The notes under the pieces: generated by a model
What the model saw: only the letters and a program-made list of their open reading frames with translations
What the model was told of the DNA's origin: nothing
Database searches by the model: none
Part shown: in pieces, positions 1 to 12,761 of the stretch
How the letters are laid out: each line of letters opens with the position of its first letter
How positions within the stretch are numbered: position 1 is the stretch's first letter
NCBI GenBank assembly: GCA_008638375.1
Contig: CM018036.1
Coordinates: forward strand, 2,144,001-2,208,000
DNA from: Nyssa sinensis
Taxonomy: Eukaryota > Streptophyta > Magnoliopsida > Cornales > Nyssaceae
Length of the DNA stretch: 64,000 nucleotides
Direction of reading: 5' to 3'
Translations under genes and position numbers: made by a program

Positions 1-383
1 ATGGGATAATTATCTCCTGAACTCCCTTCGAACCCGACAGAATTTTAAAAGTCACATCATAATTTTACATCGACTCAATTTATAAGCACCTCATACGTGT
101 TCTATTAAAGACAAATTGGGATAGGACAAGACAAGTTATCGTTCATTTTATTCACGGAATGGGACAAAACCGACGAGACGAGATGAAATGAAACAAATTA
201 TCATCTTTTATTATTCACGGGACAAAGACGGAATGAAACGAAACAGAACGGGCGAGACGAAACAAATTCACATCCCTGTTTATCCGCTGCTTTGATTTTC
301 CAGATCACATTCCAACGCCCGTGTATTTTAATTTTAATAGATTTTACGTGAACGGGCTCGTGGCACTGCAGCTTGTAAAATAA
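1..383. other. Gene-free repeat-like sequence
   Basis: No coding exon is seen. Between about 120 and 275 there are several copies of a degenerate motif of the form gacgagacg/gggacaaa, a pattern common in decayed plant transposons. I cannot assign a family or boundaries. Confidence 0.4.
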
Positions 384-1292
384 GGCTACGTTTGGTACGC
401 AGAAATGAAATAGGACAGGATTGGAATAACATCAGGAATGGAATAGAGTAGGAATGGAATGGGAATAATTATTCCATTCTTTTTTTTGACTGAATACCTA
501 GTAATGGAATGATAATTTCATTCTTGTGTTTGGTTTGAACCATCAAATTGTTGGAATGGAATGAGAATAATTAATTCCATTTTTTTGTTTGGATACCCAG
601 TAATAAAAAAAATATTCAATCTACATTTTTTTTTATTGTCAAAAAAAATTATTGAAAAAAGAAAAATCAACCTGAATTTGTTTTATTGGCAAAAAAAAAA
701 AAAAGTTAATTCAACTTGCATTTGTTTTATTAGCAAAAAAACTTATATAGTCATCCTGGTTTCGCGTATAAGTTAACTTCTTATAATTAATAAATTTTTA
801 AGAAATATAATTAGTTTTATGATAAATAATTAATAATTATATTACTTAATAATTAATATTTTTTAAAAATATATATTTTATAATATTAATTATTAAAAAT
901 TTAAAATAATTATACATATATTTATATATATCCTATTTATAATATTTTTGGCAAATATATACTTAATAATTTTTTTTTTATTAATAAAAGTATAAGAAAA
1001 TTTATAATTATTAATTCTAATAATTAATAAATTTTTCATATACCAATTTTATTAATTATAAGAAAGTTGACCGTAATTATGGTCATGGGCTGTAGAGATG
1101 GATGGCCATTCCGTTAATAAAGGTATGGTCATTCCTTAAGTTTTGTCAAGGAATGACTACTCTTGTGCTAAGTGGAATGGCCATTCCGAACGGAATGGAC
1201 ATTCCAACTGTTTAAGCTTACCAAACGTGGAAATAGAATGGTGACAGGAATGCTCATTCCATTCCTACCTCCATTCCTGCGTACAAACGGGC
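384..1292. mobile_element. PIF/Harbinger-type non-autonomous DNA transposon, 909 bp
   Basis: The element begins GGCTACGTTTGGTACGCAG and its other end, read in reverse complement, begins GCCCGTTTGTACGCAGG, so the termini are inverted repeats. It is flanked on both sides by TAA (381-383 and 1293-1295), the target-site duplication expected for PIF/Harbinger (Tourist-like) elements. Subterminal sequence is rich in GGAATG/CATTCC in both arms. The interior is AT-rich and encodes no transposase, so it would depend on a transposase supplied elsewhere. It lies just upstream of the first hydroxy-acid oxidase copy and has no counterpart upstream of the second. Confidence 0.8.
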
Positions 1293-1964
1293 TAAGAGAC
1301 AAATGTCGGCAAACCGACAACGGCCACGTCTGCGTCAACTTTTACTCTAGTCTACTAAAATTGAAGATCATTGGTTTGTAATGCTGACAAACAACGTTGG
1401 CCTCAAAATTGAAAAAGTCGATCTGTGAGCGAAGCATGGCCTAAAAGAAGCCATTCCAATATTTCTTGAGCTCTCTGCTTCTTCTTCTCTTTCGTAAAAA
1501 GCCTTGCTGATAACCTGATCGGGTAACAACTTCCTAATCCTACATATCTATATCTATCTATTTGTTTATATAATCTGAGTGCAGTCAAATTATTGCTTTG
1601 AATATCTACTGTAAAGTTCAATATATCTCAATTTGGGGGTTTTTAGTCGCCAATGTGTTTTTTGCTTTCATCCATTAGATTTGACTTCTACTAAGATCAG
1701 TTTACTTGATTGCCCCAAAATATTGGGATAAGACTTAGTTGAGTTGAGTTGAATTGAAGATCAGTTTACTTGATAGTTGATACACCTCTGATTATCAATG
1801 GATATGGTGCTTTTGTATGATTAATATTCGTGCTTTCACTACACTTTTAACTGTTCTGAAGCATTTCTTAGTTGTTTTGAGGATTGTATGTTTGAGTCAC
1901 AGTATTATTTAAACTGGTTTTTTTTTCTCCTGCTTATTTTGGTTAATAAGTACCAATTTGAGAA

Positions 1965-2080
1965 GCCCAGAGTGAGGTCAGCTGGTAAGCTGGTAAGGCC
2001 GGGAGGATAAAGGACTACCTCCCCAAGAGGTCCCAAGGTGTGGCTCGTCTTACTTGATATGCGTGTTTGGGACATAGTCA
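1965..2080 (+). mobile_element. Possible tRNA-derived SINE fragment
   Basis: The stretch GTCAGCTGGTAAGCTGG resembles a pol III A box region, and about 45 bases on is aagaggtcccaaggtgtgg in the place of a decayed B box. The block is absent from the matching leader intron of the second oxidase copy, as expected of an insertion. No clear target-site duplication was found, so the call is tentative. Confidence 0.35.
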
Positions 2081-2693
2081 CATTTTTTTACTTATAGACA
2101 CAAGGTAGTGGGATCCATGAAGAAATATACGCGGTAGTAGATGATGGGACCCACTTGCTTGCAGTGATTAGAAAATGTCTTTTTTTTTCTCTTTCTACTA
2201 ATTCCTTTTCACAATATACAAAACAAACTGAAGTGGCAGTGGTGTCCTTGAAATTATGGATCACAATTGTCAATTCAATTGAACATAAATGGAGAAGAGA
2301 TTGCTAAATCATGTTGTATGTAAATAAAATACAAGTTATTTATTTGTTTAGCACTGCTTATATAATGGAGATGTTTAATGTGACAACTAGGAGTGGATAA
2401 TCTGATTTTCATATTAGGAAATGAATTAAACAGAACATCCAAAACATATGCTAAATTTTAGCAGTACTTGACAGACTAATGCAGTGATTATTTTGTTCAT
2501 GGACCTGTGATAACTACCTAAGTATCGACTGAACTTGTGGATGGATGTAAAATCTTTGGTGGCTGTGCTAAATTGCAATCCTTTATGTCTATCAACTTTA
2601 TTATTGGAGCTTATGCTTATGGTAAATTGAAATTTATGTAAATGCACAACGGACTAGATCATTCATTGATTAATAACCATGTTTGCAGGATAA

Positions 2694-5600
2694 ATGGCAG
2701 CAGAACCTGTCAATGTGAATGAGTTCCAAGAACTGGCAAAGCAAGCCCTTCCAAAGATGTACTATGAGTACTACGCTGGGGGAGCTGAGGACCAGCACAC
2801 ACTAAGAGAGAATGTTGAAGCATTTCGAAGAATCATGTAATGTGTTACACTTGCACCTGTTATTGTTATTAGCAGATAAGGGTATGCCATTTTAACGTCA
2901 GTTTCAATGACCTCTCAGCATTCGGCCAAGAATTCTTGTAGATGTGAGCAGAATAGATATGTCAACTACAATATTGGGTTACAAAATTTCGGCACCTATT
3001 ATGATTGCTCCAACTGCTTTGCATAAGTTGGCACACCCTGAAGGTCTAAATCCTCTTGAGTTATTGACTGACTTTTATATATAGTTCTGATTCCAGCTAT
3101 GAATGGTGTTTACTCCAGGAGAGGTTGCGACAGCCAAAGCAGCAGCTGCATGTAACACCATAATGGTACTATTATTCTAATGTGTGCTCATTTTTTTAAC
3201 TGTATGTACTTGAATACTGAGTTCATCTTTGTTGTAGGCATTATCCTTTATGTCTACCTGCACCGTGGAGGAGGTTGCTTCCAGCTGCAATGCTGTTCGC
3301 TTCTTTCAATTATATGTAATCTGTTCTGTTCAAATTTTCTTCATAAAACTTTCATCTTTCTTTAGCAGCACACTTAATGTTTTCTTTCTTTTCCCATTTA
3401 TATTAGCTGACTTCATATAGGATCCCTCTGTTTACAGGTATACAAAAGACGGGATGTATCAGCAGTACTAGTGAAAAGAGCTGAAAGAAATGGGTTCAAG
3501 GCTATTATTCTTACTGTTGATGCACCTAGACTTGGTCGAAGGGAGGCAGACATAAAGAACAAGTGAGTTTTCATTTCTTTATTTTTTATCATGGAGATTA
3601 ACAATTTTTGTCCATTTTCATGCCAAAGGGTGAGTTTCAGCCTTTCAGGGGTAAGGGATAAATTTTTGGAGTTTTCCCAAAATCCCAAACATGAGTGAGA
3701 TATTATGCTCATGTGAACTCCATATTATATCAGGTCTAATCAAGCTATGTTAATACCAATAATGTTGTATCTTGTGCGTTATGTCCACTTTTTTAATAAA
3801 TGATAACTCATATGTCAATTTGGGACCATTTTGTCTCAATGGCCTCCACATTTTGGAATTGTATTCTCTATCTAATGTGGGAAAAACACCTGTGTTTAAT
3901 ACCTAACATAATGACAACTCTTTCTCGTTCTTTCTCCTGTATTTGTATTGACATAGTAACCCATGCATCACATTTGTGACATAAACATGATCACTTGTGC
4001 AGAATGATTCAACCTCAGTTGAAGAATTTTGAAGGTCTCTTGTCAACTGAAGTAGTCTCTGTGAGTGGAATAATCTTGTTCCCAATACTTGCATTCAGAT
4101 ATGCTTAGAAACTATGTTGAATTTATTGTGTATGAATCTGATAAGGGCGATTATACATTTCTCCACCAATTGCTGTAGCCAATAAAGAACAGTGATCAGG
4201 TTACTCACTGCCTATTATATGTTTATATTTTCTAAATTCGTTCATTCGTCAGATAGCCAGCATGGAAGGTATGTCTAGACTGTCCAATGCAATAATTTGG
4301 ATTCACGACCCCAAGAAAATAAGTCATTTGTTATTTGAAATTTACCCATCTAGGATTTGTCTGTATGAATCTTTATTGTGATGGTTAAATTTACCTTTCA
4401 TTAAATTAATAAATTAGCTCACTATCAACATTCATGTATTTACAGTGGACTCAAGTGTGGTTCAACTGTTCAATTGAGCCATACCAATGAGCAATGGTAA
4501 AAGGATGAAAATGACGTTGAGATGCTCACTGAATGAAGTTCTGCTTTTATTTGTCTTTATTCTGATTTTTTTTTCATCAATTTATTTATTTGTTTGTTTG
4601 TATTCCTGCATTAATTAGTAGCATATACTTGTGGCAGTTTTGCTCCTTGTTCCTGTTTATCGCATGCAAATCAGTTCTACGTGCTAATGGCCAGAATGAG
4701 TAGCACAAGATACTTGGACACTTGAAAAACTTGTATACCTTTTCTTTCTTATGAAATATATAAGGAGATGTTTCAATATTGCAATTCTGTTGTTCTGATC
4801 CACATGAAAATTGTTCTCCATTGTGTCATAATAAAGGTTTCCTTACTCTGCTGTATTATCTGTGCAGTTAAATGTAAGTGTGCAATCATGTATCCTTCAA
4901 CATATATTTATCTATGTATATACTTAGTTATGCGTGTGTTTGCACATGCACACGTGTGTATTCTTTGTTGAAATATATAAATTAGCTCAAAAAATGTATA
5001 TTTGATTGGATTAATTTCATAAATCAATCCTTTTGTAGGACAATGGTTCAAATATTGAAGCTTTTGTATCGGGGACCTTTGATGCTTCTTTATGTTGGAA
5101 GGTATAAACCAGTAATCTACTTTTTGTTATGGAAGGTGTTACTCTTGGGACAGACATTACCTTTGCTTCAAACTTCAATGTTTCACTTTTTCTCACAACT
5201 TTACACATTGAATGGAGCAGAAAAATATAATCTAAAGTGCCTGAATCTCAAACCCTACTTAATATTTGTGTTGGCTGGGAATGCGATTCACACTTGAACA
5301 AGTTTTCAATTTCTTAAACAGTACATACAAAATTATCCAGATCTTGAGGGTATTTGCTTAATCACAAAGTTTGCAGGACATAGAGTGGTTAAGATCTATT
5401 ACAAGCTTGCCAATTCTGATCAAGGGGGCTCTTACTCATGAGGACGGTAAGGTCATAACTCTGTGCTAGATATTTCCATCTCTTCATTTACATAAATAAG
5501 AGAGTCCGCTCTCAAAAAATGAAAATTCAAGCAAAGTTTTACCTGTTGTTCAATACATTTGAGTTTTTTGAACTTATTTCTTTTCAAGATAATTTCCTCT

Positions 5601-8600
5601 TTTTTGTGTCACCTTTTAGAAGGAAAAGATATGTAAGATTCCTATACCTGTGAAAAATATGAGTACTTCAACAACTCCATTAAATGTTATCTTCTTACAC
5701 GCTCGTAATAGTTTATAGCTGTTTTGGTCTTGAAAGTTTATTGTTTTCCACTCTTTGTACTTCCCATGGTTAAACAAGTTTGCTGATGATTTGGCTTGCT
5801 ACCCTTGGCAGCACTAAAAGCTATGGAAGTAGGAGTAAATGGAATTGTTGTCTCTAATCATGGAGCTCGCCAGCTGGATTATGTTCCAGCAAGTATTACT
5901 GTTCTAGAAGAGGTAATCCTCAAGTTTTTCGAAAACTAGGGATCCTACCTTTTTTATCCCACTTTGATCCCACCATCTCACATCAGTGAGATAATATTGT
6001 TCATTTAATAAATAATGGTTCTACTCGTGAGAGGGTGGGATCAAAGTGGGATAAAAATGGTGAGAACCGTAGCATTGCTCCAAGTTTTTCTCATTGTATT
6101 TGATGGTGTCAGATGTTGATTTGCCAACCTATTTAATCCTGTAGTTAAACTGTCAAAGTAATAAAAATACACATGTTCGTGAGTTTAGAGTAACAGTGGC
6201 ATGTGAATAGGTATTTGCATTTGTGAGTTTGTTTGATTGAACCTAAAAGTTGAAATATGATATACTTCAAAAAGGAGAGTATATGTAGAATCCAATGGCT
6301 CTCAAAAAAATAAAATAAAAAAGATTTTGGAAATGAATTGGCCCCCCTTCCTCACCCAAAAAAAGTTCTCGTGTAGAATACCCTCAATGAATACAGTTAT
6401 TTGTGGTCTGCCCATTTGATAACTTTTCAACTTCTTCAATCCCACTTATCATTTCCACCCTCAGTTGGATCTATTTTTTTTCACTTCTAATTTCAATCTC
6501 ACTTATCATTGCAATAATTTGACTTCTCATCCAATTTCAAACTGAAATATGACTTTTCAACACTTGAAGAATATTAATATTTGATTGTCTTAACTGGAAA
6601 AAAAAAAAAAAAAAAAACCTAAAAGAATCTATCGTTAAAAGTTGAAATTAATATAAAATATTACCAATTCGATTTTACAGTTACAAGGTTGTTTTAGTGG
6701 TGATCCAGGATCTCATTCTTTAAAAGGTTTAAAATAGAGGAATCAGGAAAGTGATGAGATTGTCTCAAAAAAAGAATAAAAAATCACTGAATTAAGTTAG
6801 TTCATTATATTTGTGCAATTGCGTAAATACTCATCTTGAATTTGTGCGACTAACACATTCATTTCTTTTCTTTTGTATCTAAATCTATATAACAGTAGTT
6901 GAATTAGGTATTAAATTTTTGAATTTTCTTCTATAGAAATAGTTTGGAGTAATTACAAAAATAGTTTAATTGATTTAATATATGTTTTACAATAGAACCA
7001 TACCTGAAAATTCAAAAAAAAAAAAAAAATACTGTTTTAGTTAACAGACATATTGATTCAGGAATTTTTAAAGTACAATGCATGCATTTACATTCCCTCC
7101 GCATTCTCCCACCATGGAAAAAATGGGAAAATTCCTGGTTGAACTTTTACGTAAGAAGTTCCATATTATCTTTCCTTCAGTTTGTAGATCGTCCCAATTT
7201 GAGTAGTTTACTTCTCCCATTATATTATTACTGAGGCAGTCAAACAAATATAATAGTTCTGATTTTACAAACATATGATGCTCATGAGTTGAAGGCGCGT
7301 CTTGGCGCAACGGTAAAGTTGCTCCATTGTAACCTGGAGGTCACCGGTTTAAGTCACAAAACTAGCCGTTCTGCTTGCGGGGTTAAGGATGCGTACATCT
7401 AACCTTTCCTAGACCCCGCAATGATAGAGGCCTTATGCACTGGGTTGCCCTTATGATGCCTGTGAGTTATCAAGTGTGAGAGCACATGATCAATGCACAT
7501 ATGTTAGACTAGGTGCATGCATGAGAAGATGTTATGAGTACGGCTATGATCCCTCATTATGCTTCCTTAAGAGGTTGGACACTGTCTTCACCCACATCCC
7601 CACACTTTGCCTATCCCAAAAGAAACTTCACTGAAAAGGCAAAACTCAGTGCAAACCATCCCATCATAAGCTCTCTACTTGTGAATCCAATATATGCCAG
7701 TCAAAATTCCAATGGAGACAGAACTCTCAAGAAAAAACCTATAAACATGTCATTCCATCAACTTCAAACTCCCCATATCAAAGTTTATGAGGCTAGGTTG
7801 GTCAGCTGAAGTTGCAAGAGAGACAATTTGGAACTTTGAGCTGCAAATCATACAAATCCCAATGCATTTACTAGTTTGGTGGGGGATCCACATGTGAATC
7901 CTCAAATCCTGGGGAGGGAAGTGTGTTTTTGGAAATCACGCCATAGCTTTGAATCAAATAACAGTTCATTGCAGTGCTCCTCGTGAGGGACTCTTCTTAG
8001 AACCTGTAAGCATTTGAAAAGAAGCAATATATTGCTGTGTGTATTGCAAATTTCTTTTCTGTTAGGTATACTGGCTCATGGTTACCACAATTTGCTTATC
8101 TCCGAGCAAATTGCGAATTGGGATCACACAATCCAAAACATGGATCATTAGCGATTTGAAACACAAGATTTAGCGTTCTAATCTAAAATATCAAAAGTTC
8201 CAAAAAAAAATTATACAAAATACACACACATCATTGTAATTTTATTTTAAAATTGTTTGGATTCGCTAAAATTATTTTGATGTATATATATACATACCAA
8301 ATTTTTTACAATACACTCAAAAAACATATCACGTTTCAAATAAACGTATTTCGTTCTAGCAAAGCGATCCAAAGAAGCCTACCCCTAACGTACCATGTTT
8401 TATAACAAGTAACGATCTACGTTCCTGTTTCCATTCTTTGTACCATAACGATCCATGTTGTAAGTAACATTGTACTAGCTTCTTGTTATTAGAAGATAAG
8501 CACATATTTATATCATGGGGTTGCAGGTGGTTCATGCTGTTGGAGGGAGAATTCCTGTTCTCTTTGATGGAGGAGTGAGGCGGGGAACAGATATTTTCAA

Positions 8601-9429
8601 GGCATTAGCTCTTGGTGCACAAGCTGTTCTGGTAAACTCTTGACCTTAAACTAGTGAAATTTGTCTAAAATATTAATTTCACATTGCATCTTTTCTCCTG
8701 TGCACGTTTTTGTGGGGGAACTTGCTATTTGTTTACATCCATCAGTTGGTAGGCATTCATTGCAGACTTCAATGCGGATCGTGTGGCTGTTCATGTAACT
8801 TTATTTTTGGAAGCTCGCTTACTTTTCGATAATCATTCTAATACTCTTTTCATCTAAATGATTTGTAAAAAAGCAGTAGGAAGTAAAAATGAACAGTGCA
8901 GTAGTAGCACCTTGTTGACGGCCAAGATGTTTTTGTTGATGGTCAGTAGCAGTAGATAAAATTTCACAATACTGGGATTTTATTATCCTTCCATCTTGCT
9001 GCTTAAGACAGAGGAGACCTACATTGGTTCCTTAACCTAATTCTTTTATCTAAATGTACCATGGAAAAACTCTCACTGACTGAACATATTTCAAAAGACA
9101 AACTGGGAATATGCCAGTATATTAAAAAGCACGGCAGGGTGGGCTCTCTTTCACTTGCCCAGTTATTGGTGGAATTTTTGAACTGTCGGTAGTTGTACGG
9201 TCATTGATGCTGCATATTCTCCCTTACGTATTGATCTGAATCATTGCAGGTTGGAAGGCCAGTTATCTATGGGTTGGCAGCAAAGGGAGAGTATGGGGTG
9301 AGACGAGTCATTGAGATGCTGAAGGATGAGCTTGAGCTCACCATGGCCCTTTCTGGCTGCCCTACTGTGAAGGATATCATGAGGAGCCACGTGAGGACAG
9401 AGCAGGATAGACTCCAATGCAGGCTCTAG
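2694..9429 (+). CDS. GLO4: Peroxisomal (S)-2-hydroxy-acid oxidase, GLO4/HAOX type (copy 1)
   Basis: FMN-dependent oxidase of the glycolate oxidase family, which oxidises 2-hydroxy acids to 2-oxo acids and releases H2O2 in peroxisomes. Eleven exons: 2694-2836, 2919-3043, 3119-3165, 3238-3315, 3438-3562, 4003-4060, 5039-5101, 5377-5446, 5812-5912, 8527-8631, 9250-9429. All introns are GT..AG and the frame is unbroken, giving 364 residues, normal for the family. Start: first ATG after a leader-intron acceptor (tttgcag). Expected active-site residues are present: Tyr24 ([12 protein letters not shown]), Tyr131, Asp159 ([12 protein letters not shown]), Lys229 (PILIKG), His253 and Arg256 ([12 protein letters not shown]). 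SFMSTCT carries Met110 where photosynthetic glycolate oxidase has Trp, as in long-chain HAOX enzymes. The C-terminus CRL fits a plant PTS1 signal. Intron 9 is enlarged by transposons. Substrate preference is inferred. Confidence 0.92.
5931..6081. mobile_element. Mutator-like MITE, 151 bp, in intron 9 of copy 1
   Basis: Inverted arms share TTATCCCACTTTGATCCCAC and its reverse complement (about 5957-5976 and 6033-6052). The element is bounded by a perfect 9-base direct repeat, AAGTTTTTC, at 5922-5930 and 6082-6090, a length typical of Mutator-type target-site duplications. Outer ends are more diverged. The paralogous intron at 17851 onward reads straight through without it. Confidence 0.7.
7294..7452 (+). 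mobile_element. Au-type SINE in intron 9 of copy 1
   Basis: A tRNA-derived SINE: an A-box-like tract TGGCGCAACGGTAAAGTTG, a B-box-like tract GAGGTCACCGGTTTAAGTC, then a body with GCGGGGTTAAGGATGCGTAC, CCTAGACCCCGCAATG and a terminal GCACTGGGTTGCCCTT, all matching my recollection of the widespread plant Au SINE. Imperfect flanking duplications (atgatgctcatgagttgaa before, atgatgcctgtgagttatcaa after) mark the insertion. The paralog near 18738 has a single uninterrupted atgatgcctgtgagttatgaa. Confidence 0.8.
8069..8474. other. About 406-bp insertion in intron 9 of copy 1, unknown class
   Basis: Alignment with the second copy is continuous up to ctgttagg and resumes at agcttcttgttattag, with about 406 bases between them that copy 2 lacks (position about 19410). 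The inserted stretch has repeats of the type gatcca/aacgatc and cgtatttcgttcta, but I see no convincing terminal inverted repeats or target-site duplication. It may be a transposon remnant, or copy 2 may have lost it. Confidence 0.5.
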
Positions 9430-11161
9430 TTTCATTTAAAACCATTAATGTATAGTGAAGTGGATGGATGGGTGGTTCAGATCAACCATCACCCATCATA
9501 TTTTCCTGATATTATTTATCCTAGGTGTGTTTCATGATAAAAATTAGGACATGTTTGACAATCCTGCAATGGTTCAGACTTCAGTTGCCATGTTAAGAGT
9601 GGAAGAAGAAAGCTTCAACTTTCCACCTTCTGTGTGCTTATTTGAAGTGTACCATTATCAATGGTTGAGCCTGCCAATTCTTGAGAGAAATGTGATTCTC
9701 ATTTTTTCTATTTTTGTAACATTTTTCTCCCTAATGTCAAGTTCCGTCCCTCACAAGGCTCTTGTTAATGACATCAACACGTGAACATCTTTTTCCATCT
9801 CCAAACTACCTTTATTATTATTCATGTTACATATATCTCCCTACTTTATATTTAGAATATTACTTCTTTCCCCTCCAACCCAATATAACTAGGGTTGTTT
9901 AGTTAGAAGTCTCTAAAAATATAAAAATTATCAACAAGTCCTTACTTAAATTTAGTAATTCATAAAGTCCTTCAAACCTTCAAGGATGAAAATATTCTTA
10001 CATTCTTAGTTAGTTCATCACTTTCGAATATCAGGTGTGTGATTAGTGCATATTGTTCACAAAGTTTTTTAAGATTTCAAAATTCAATACCTTATAAATT
10101 ATATATCTGTTTTTAATAAAATTTATATATTTAAACTTTAAAAGTCGAGATCAATCAAAGATTTATATTTCATATGAAATTTTGAAAGAAAAAAAAGCGA
10201 TCTAAAATTATAACATTTTGACTCAGTAAAAGTGTGAAATTTAAACTTTTCAATCAAAAATTTCGTCCCAGCAAAAGTTGTTAATATTTACACATTTCTT
10301 AAAATTATAAAAATCTCAATAATTCATAAAAATTGAGAAAAATCCCAATTGTTTTTAGTTATGTAGAGCTTTTGGTCACATGTTGGATGCTTAGAATTAA
10401 CTTTCAAAGTTGTAAAAATTTGTTCAAAAAAGTTTATAATTAAAAAATGAGTAATTAAAAACTCACTAGTTTTGAAAAGTATAAAATTTTACACCTTGTG
10501 GTGTGGGAGAAATTGAGAAGCACCTTGAGAAATTCATAAGTTGAAGATTATATTCTGTTTAAAGGCATTGCCCTGTTCATAGACATTCTAAAATCTGAAA
10601 AAATCCAAACTTCTATGAGTTTATGGGCAGCTGTTGCTTCAATATGCCTCATACTTTTGTTGCCTGTGAATCTTATATATCTGCAAATCTTGATATCCTC
10701 TTTTCATGTGAAGCAAAACTTCTAAAATATCTCTAAAATCAAAGATTTTGTAAACTACCTTCATGGATTATGAGATTTCACCCACACCAATGAAACACCA
10801 CTATGTAGTTGGAGTCTTTATTTGAAAATTGACTACGAAATCCTCCCATTCAATTTTTTTTTCCACCATCGAGAACTCTTACAGCTTGGCAAATCCTGGC
10901 CATACAACTCAGCAAGGAAAGAGAGATTGTTAGGATCTTAAAAATAAAAGGTATAATAATCATATAAAAAAATAATAATATGTCAAAAGGATCTTAATTC
11001 AAAATATAAAAGACCCACCTGAACTTTACACAATAAAAGATTGTGCATAAACTGTGTAATAATAAAATATCTATTTAAGGGATTTATGCTCAATTAACTC
11101 ATATAACTACTATTTCTCTTTCTATTCCTATATAGCAAGTTTCTTAAAAGGACAGTGATTG

Positions 11162-11326
11162 GCCTCACACTGTATAGGAGAAACTTCTTCTTATTCAAAT
11201 ATATATATATATATATATATTAACTACAATCTGTCAAATATAAATGTACATGAGTTTTTTAGTTTTATTCACATATATGTGACATATATGTGAATAAGAG
11301 TAAGTTTCTCTTACCGAGTGTGAAAC
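11162..11326. mobile_element. MITE candidate with about 36-bp inverted ends
   Basis: The left end contains CACACTGTATAGGAGAAACT followed by tcttcttattca; the right end in reverse complement reads CACACTCGGTAAGAGAAACT followed by tactcttattca. The centre is an (AT)n run and AT-rich filler. No coding capacity. The target-site duplication is not clear, so the superfamily is open. Confidence 0.6.
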
Positions 11327-12383
11327 CAAGGTTCGTCCTCTTAAAAATTCATATCTTAACTAAAATGTCTCTCTAAAATTATTTATAGTAGGTCTCTTCC
11401 CAAACATTTTATTGGGCTCTCTCTCTCTCTATATATATATATATAAAATTAAGCAAAAAAAAGACCATTCACTTAAGGAGAGACCTTTGAGTTCTATTTC
11501 GTAGAAAGCATATTCAAGTATTCTGACAACAGTCAAAAGATTCCACCATTGCTGGTTAAAATACCTCCAGATACGCCAATAAATATGAGCAGCATCTCAA
11601 GATACCAAATGCCAAAAAAAAAGAGAGAGAGAAAAAAGTTAGTGTGATATTTGCTAGGCTGTGTTCACCTTATTATTAGTCACTTTCTAGTGATGGTGGT
11701 GGATTCAGGCCCTAGTGCACATACGCCGGCGATTGAATAAGAGACAAATTGACTGCAAAGCAAACATGGTGTCTGATACTCATCCGAAGATTATTGCTTG
11801 GTGATTCTGAGGGATAATGTTGTTAACAGTCATCATCAGTTACAGGGATACACGGCTCGATTCCAGGGCTGTGCTGTTCTTTGTCGCTTACTCAATCCGA
11901 AGGGATATATGATTAAAGAGTTTAATGTCATTTTAATAATATTGAAAAAAAAATCTCTAGAATTATCAAAAACTTGAAAGAAAGTAAAAAGTCAAATATA
12001 ATTTACCAGATAGAAATAAATCTATTTTGAGTCCTATTAATTTTTCTTTTAGTATGACGGGAGAGGAGAAATTTTATTTATTGGTGGTGTGTATTATGGA
12101 TAAGCGATAAAAATAAATAATTAATTAATTTTAAATAAATAAAAAATAAAGGAACCAAAAAAAAATACAAAAGGGCAAGGACATAAGCAAGATGCTTACG
12201 TCTTCATACAACAATGATCAATTAATTGTATCATGTATCGAAAAAAATTATAAGAGTAAAATATTCACAAACTTAAAATTTGTCTTTCATTCAATAATAA
12301 TTCACACAAAGTTAGTTCACTTCTCATATAAAAAAACAACACACACACACACATATATATATATATGTATATATAAAGGTTAT

Positions 12384-12468
12384 AAAATAAGAAACGAATC
12401 ATGTCAGAAATATCTAAATAAAATGGGTCAAAATAAGAAACGAATCATGCTAGAAATATCTAAATAAA
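12384..12468 (+). repeat. Two-copy tandem repeat, period about 47 bp
   Basis: The phrase AAATAAGAAACGAATCATG, followed by agaaatatctaaataaaat, occurs twice in direct orientation (from about 12384 and 12431) with one or two mismatches. It lies beside dinucleotide repeats in gene-free DNA. Confidence 0.7.
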
Positions 12469-12761
12469 ATTATTTTACATCATATTAGTATAATTTAGTA
12501 CTAATTTGACTTAATTAGAAAACAAAAAAATATAAAAAATCGGATAAAAAAAATTCGAGTATCACATTCAAATTTATTTTATTTCGAACGAACTTTAAAA
12601 CACTGTTATTAATTCATAAGATCAGAGGACATTAATTTTAAACCAAAGCCGTGAAAGCAATATAAAAGAGACCATTTTGTCATGTAAGAGGGAGAGGACC
12701 AGGGTCACTTTTGAGTCTTATCAATTTCGTGATCGTGATAAATATGTTTTGAAAGTAATGT

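Larger units (their letters stand above)
1382..9705 (+). repeat. Tandem gene duplication, unit A
   Basis: This segment, holding the first oxidase gene with its leader, introns and 3' flank, matches 13520-20756. Similarity starts near tgctgacaaa on both sides and fades after the shared 3' phrase tgccaattcttgagagaaat. Unit A is about 1.1 kb longer than unit B because of insertions described separately. Boundaries are approximate, judged by eye. Confidence 0.85.

Noticed and set aside
7294..7370. Possible tRNA gene
   Set aside because: A and B boxes are present but no cloverleaf closes, and the sequence continues into the Au SINE body with flanking duplications.
9551..9784. 77-residue open frame after oxidase copy 1
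   Set aside because: Lies in the 3' UTR and flank; the corresponding frame is not kept downstream of copy 2.
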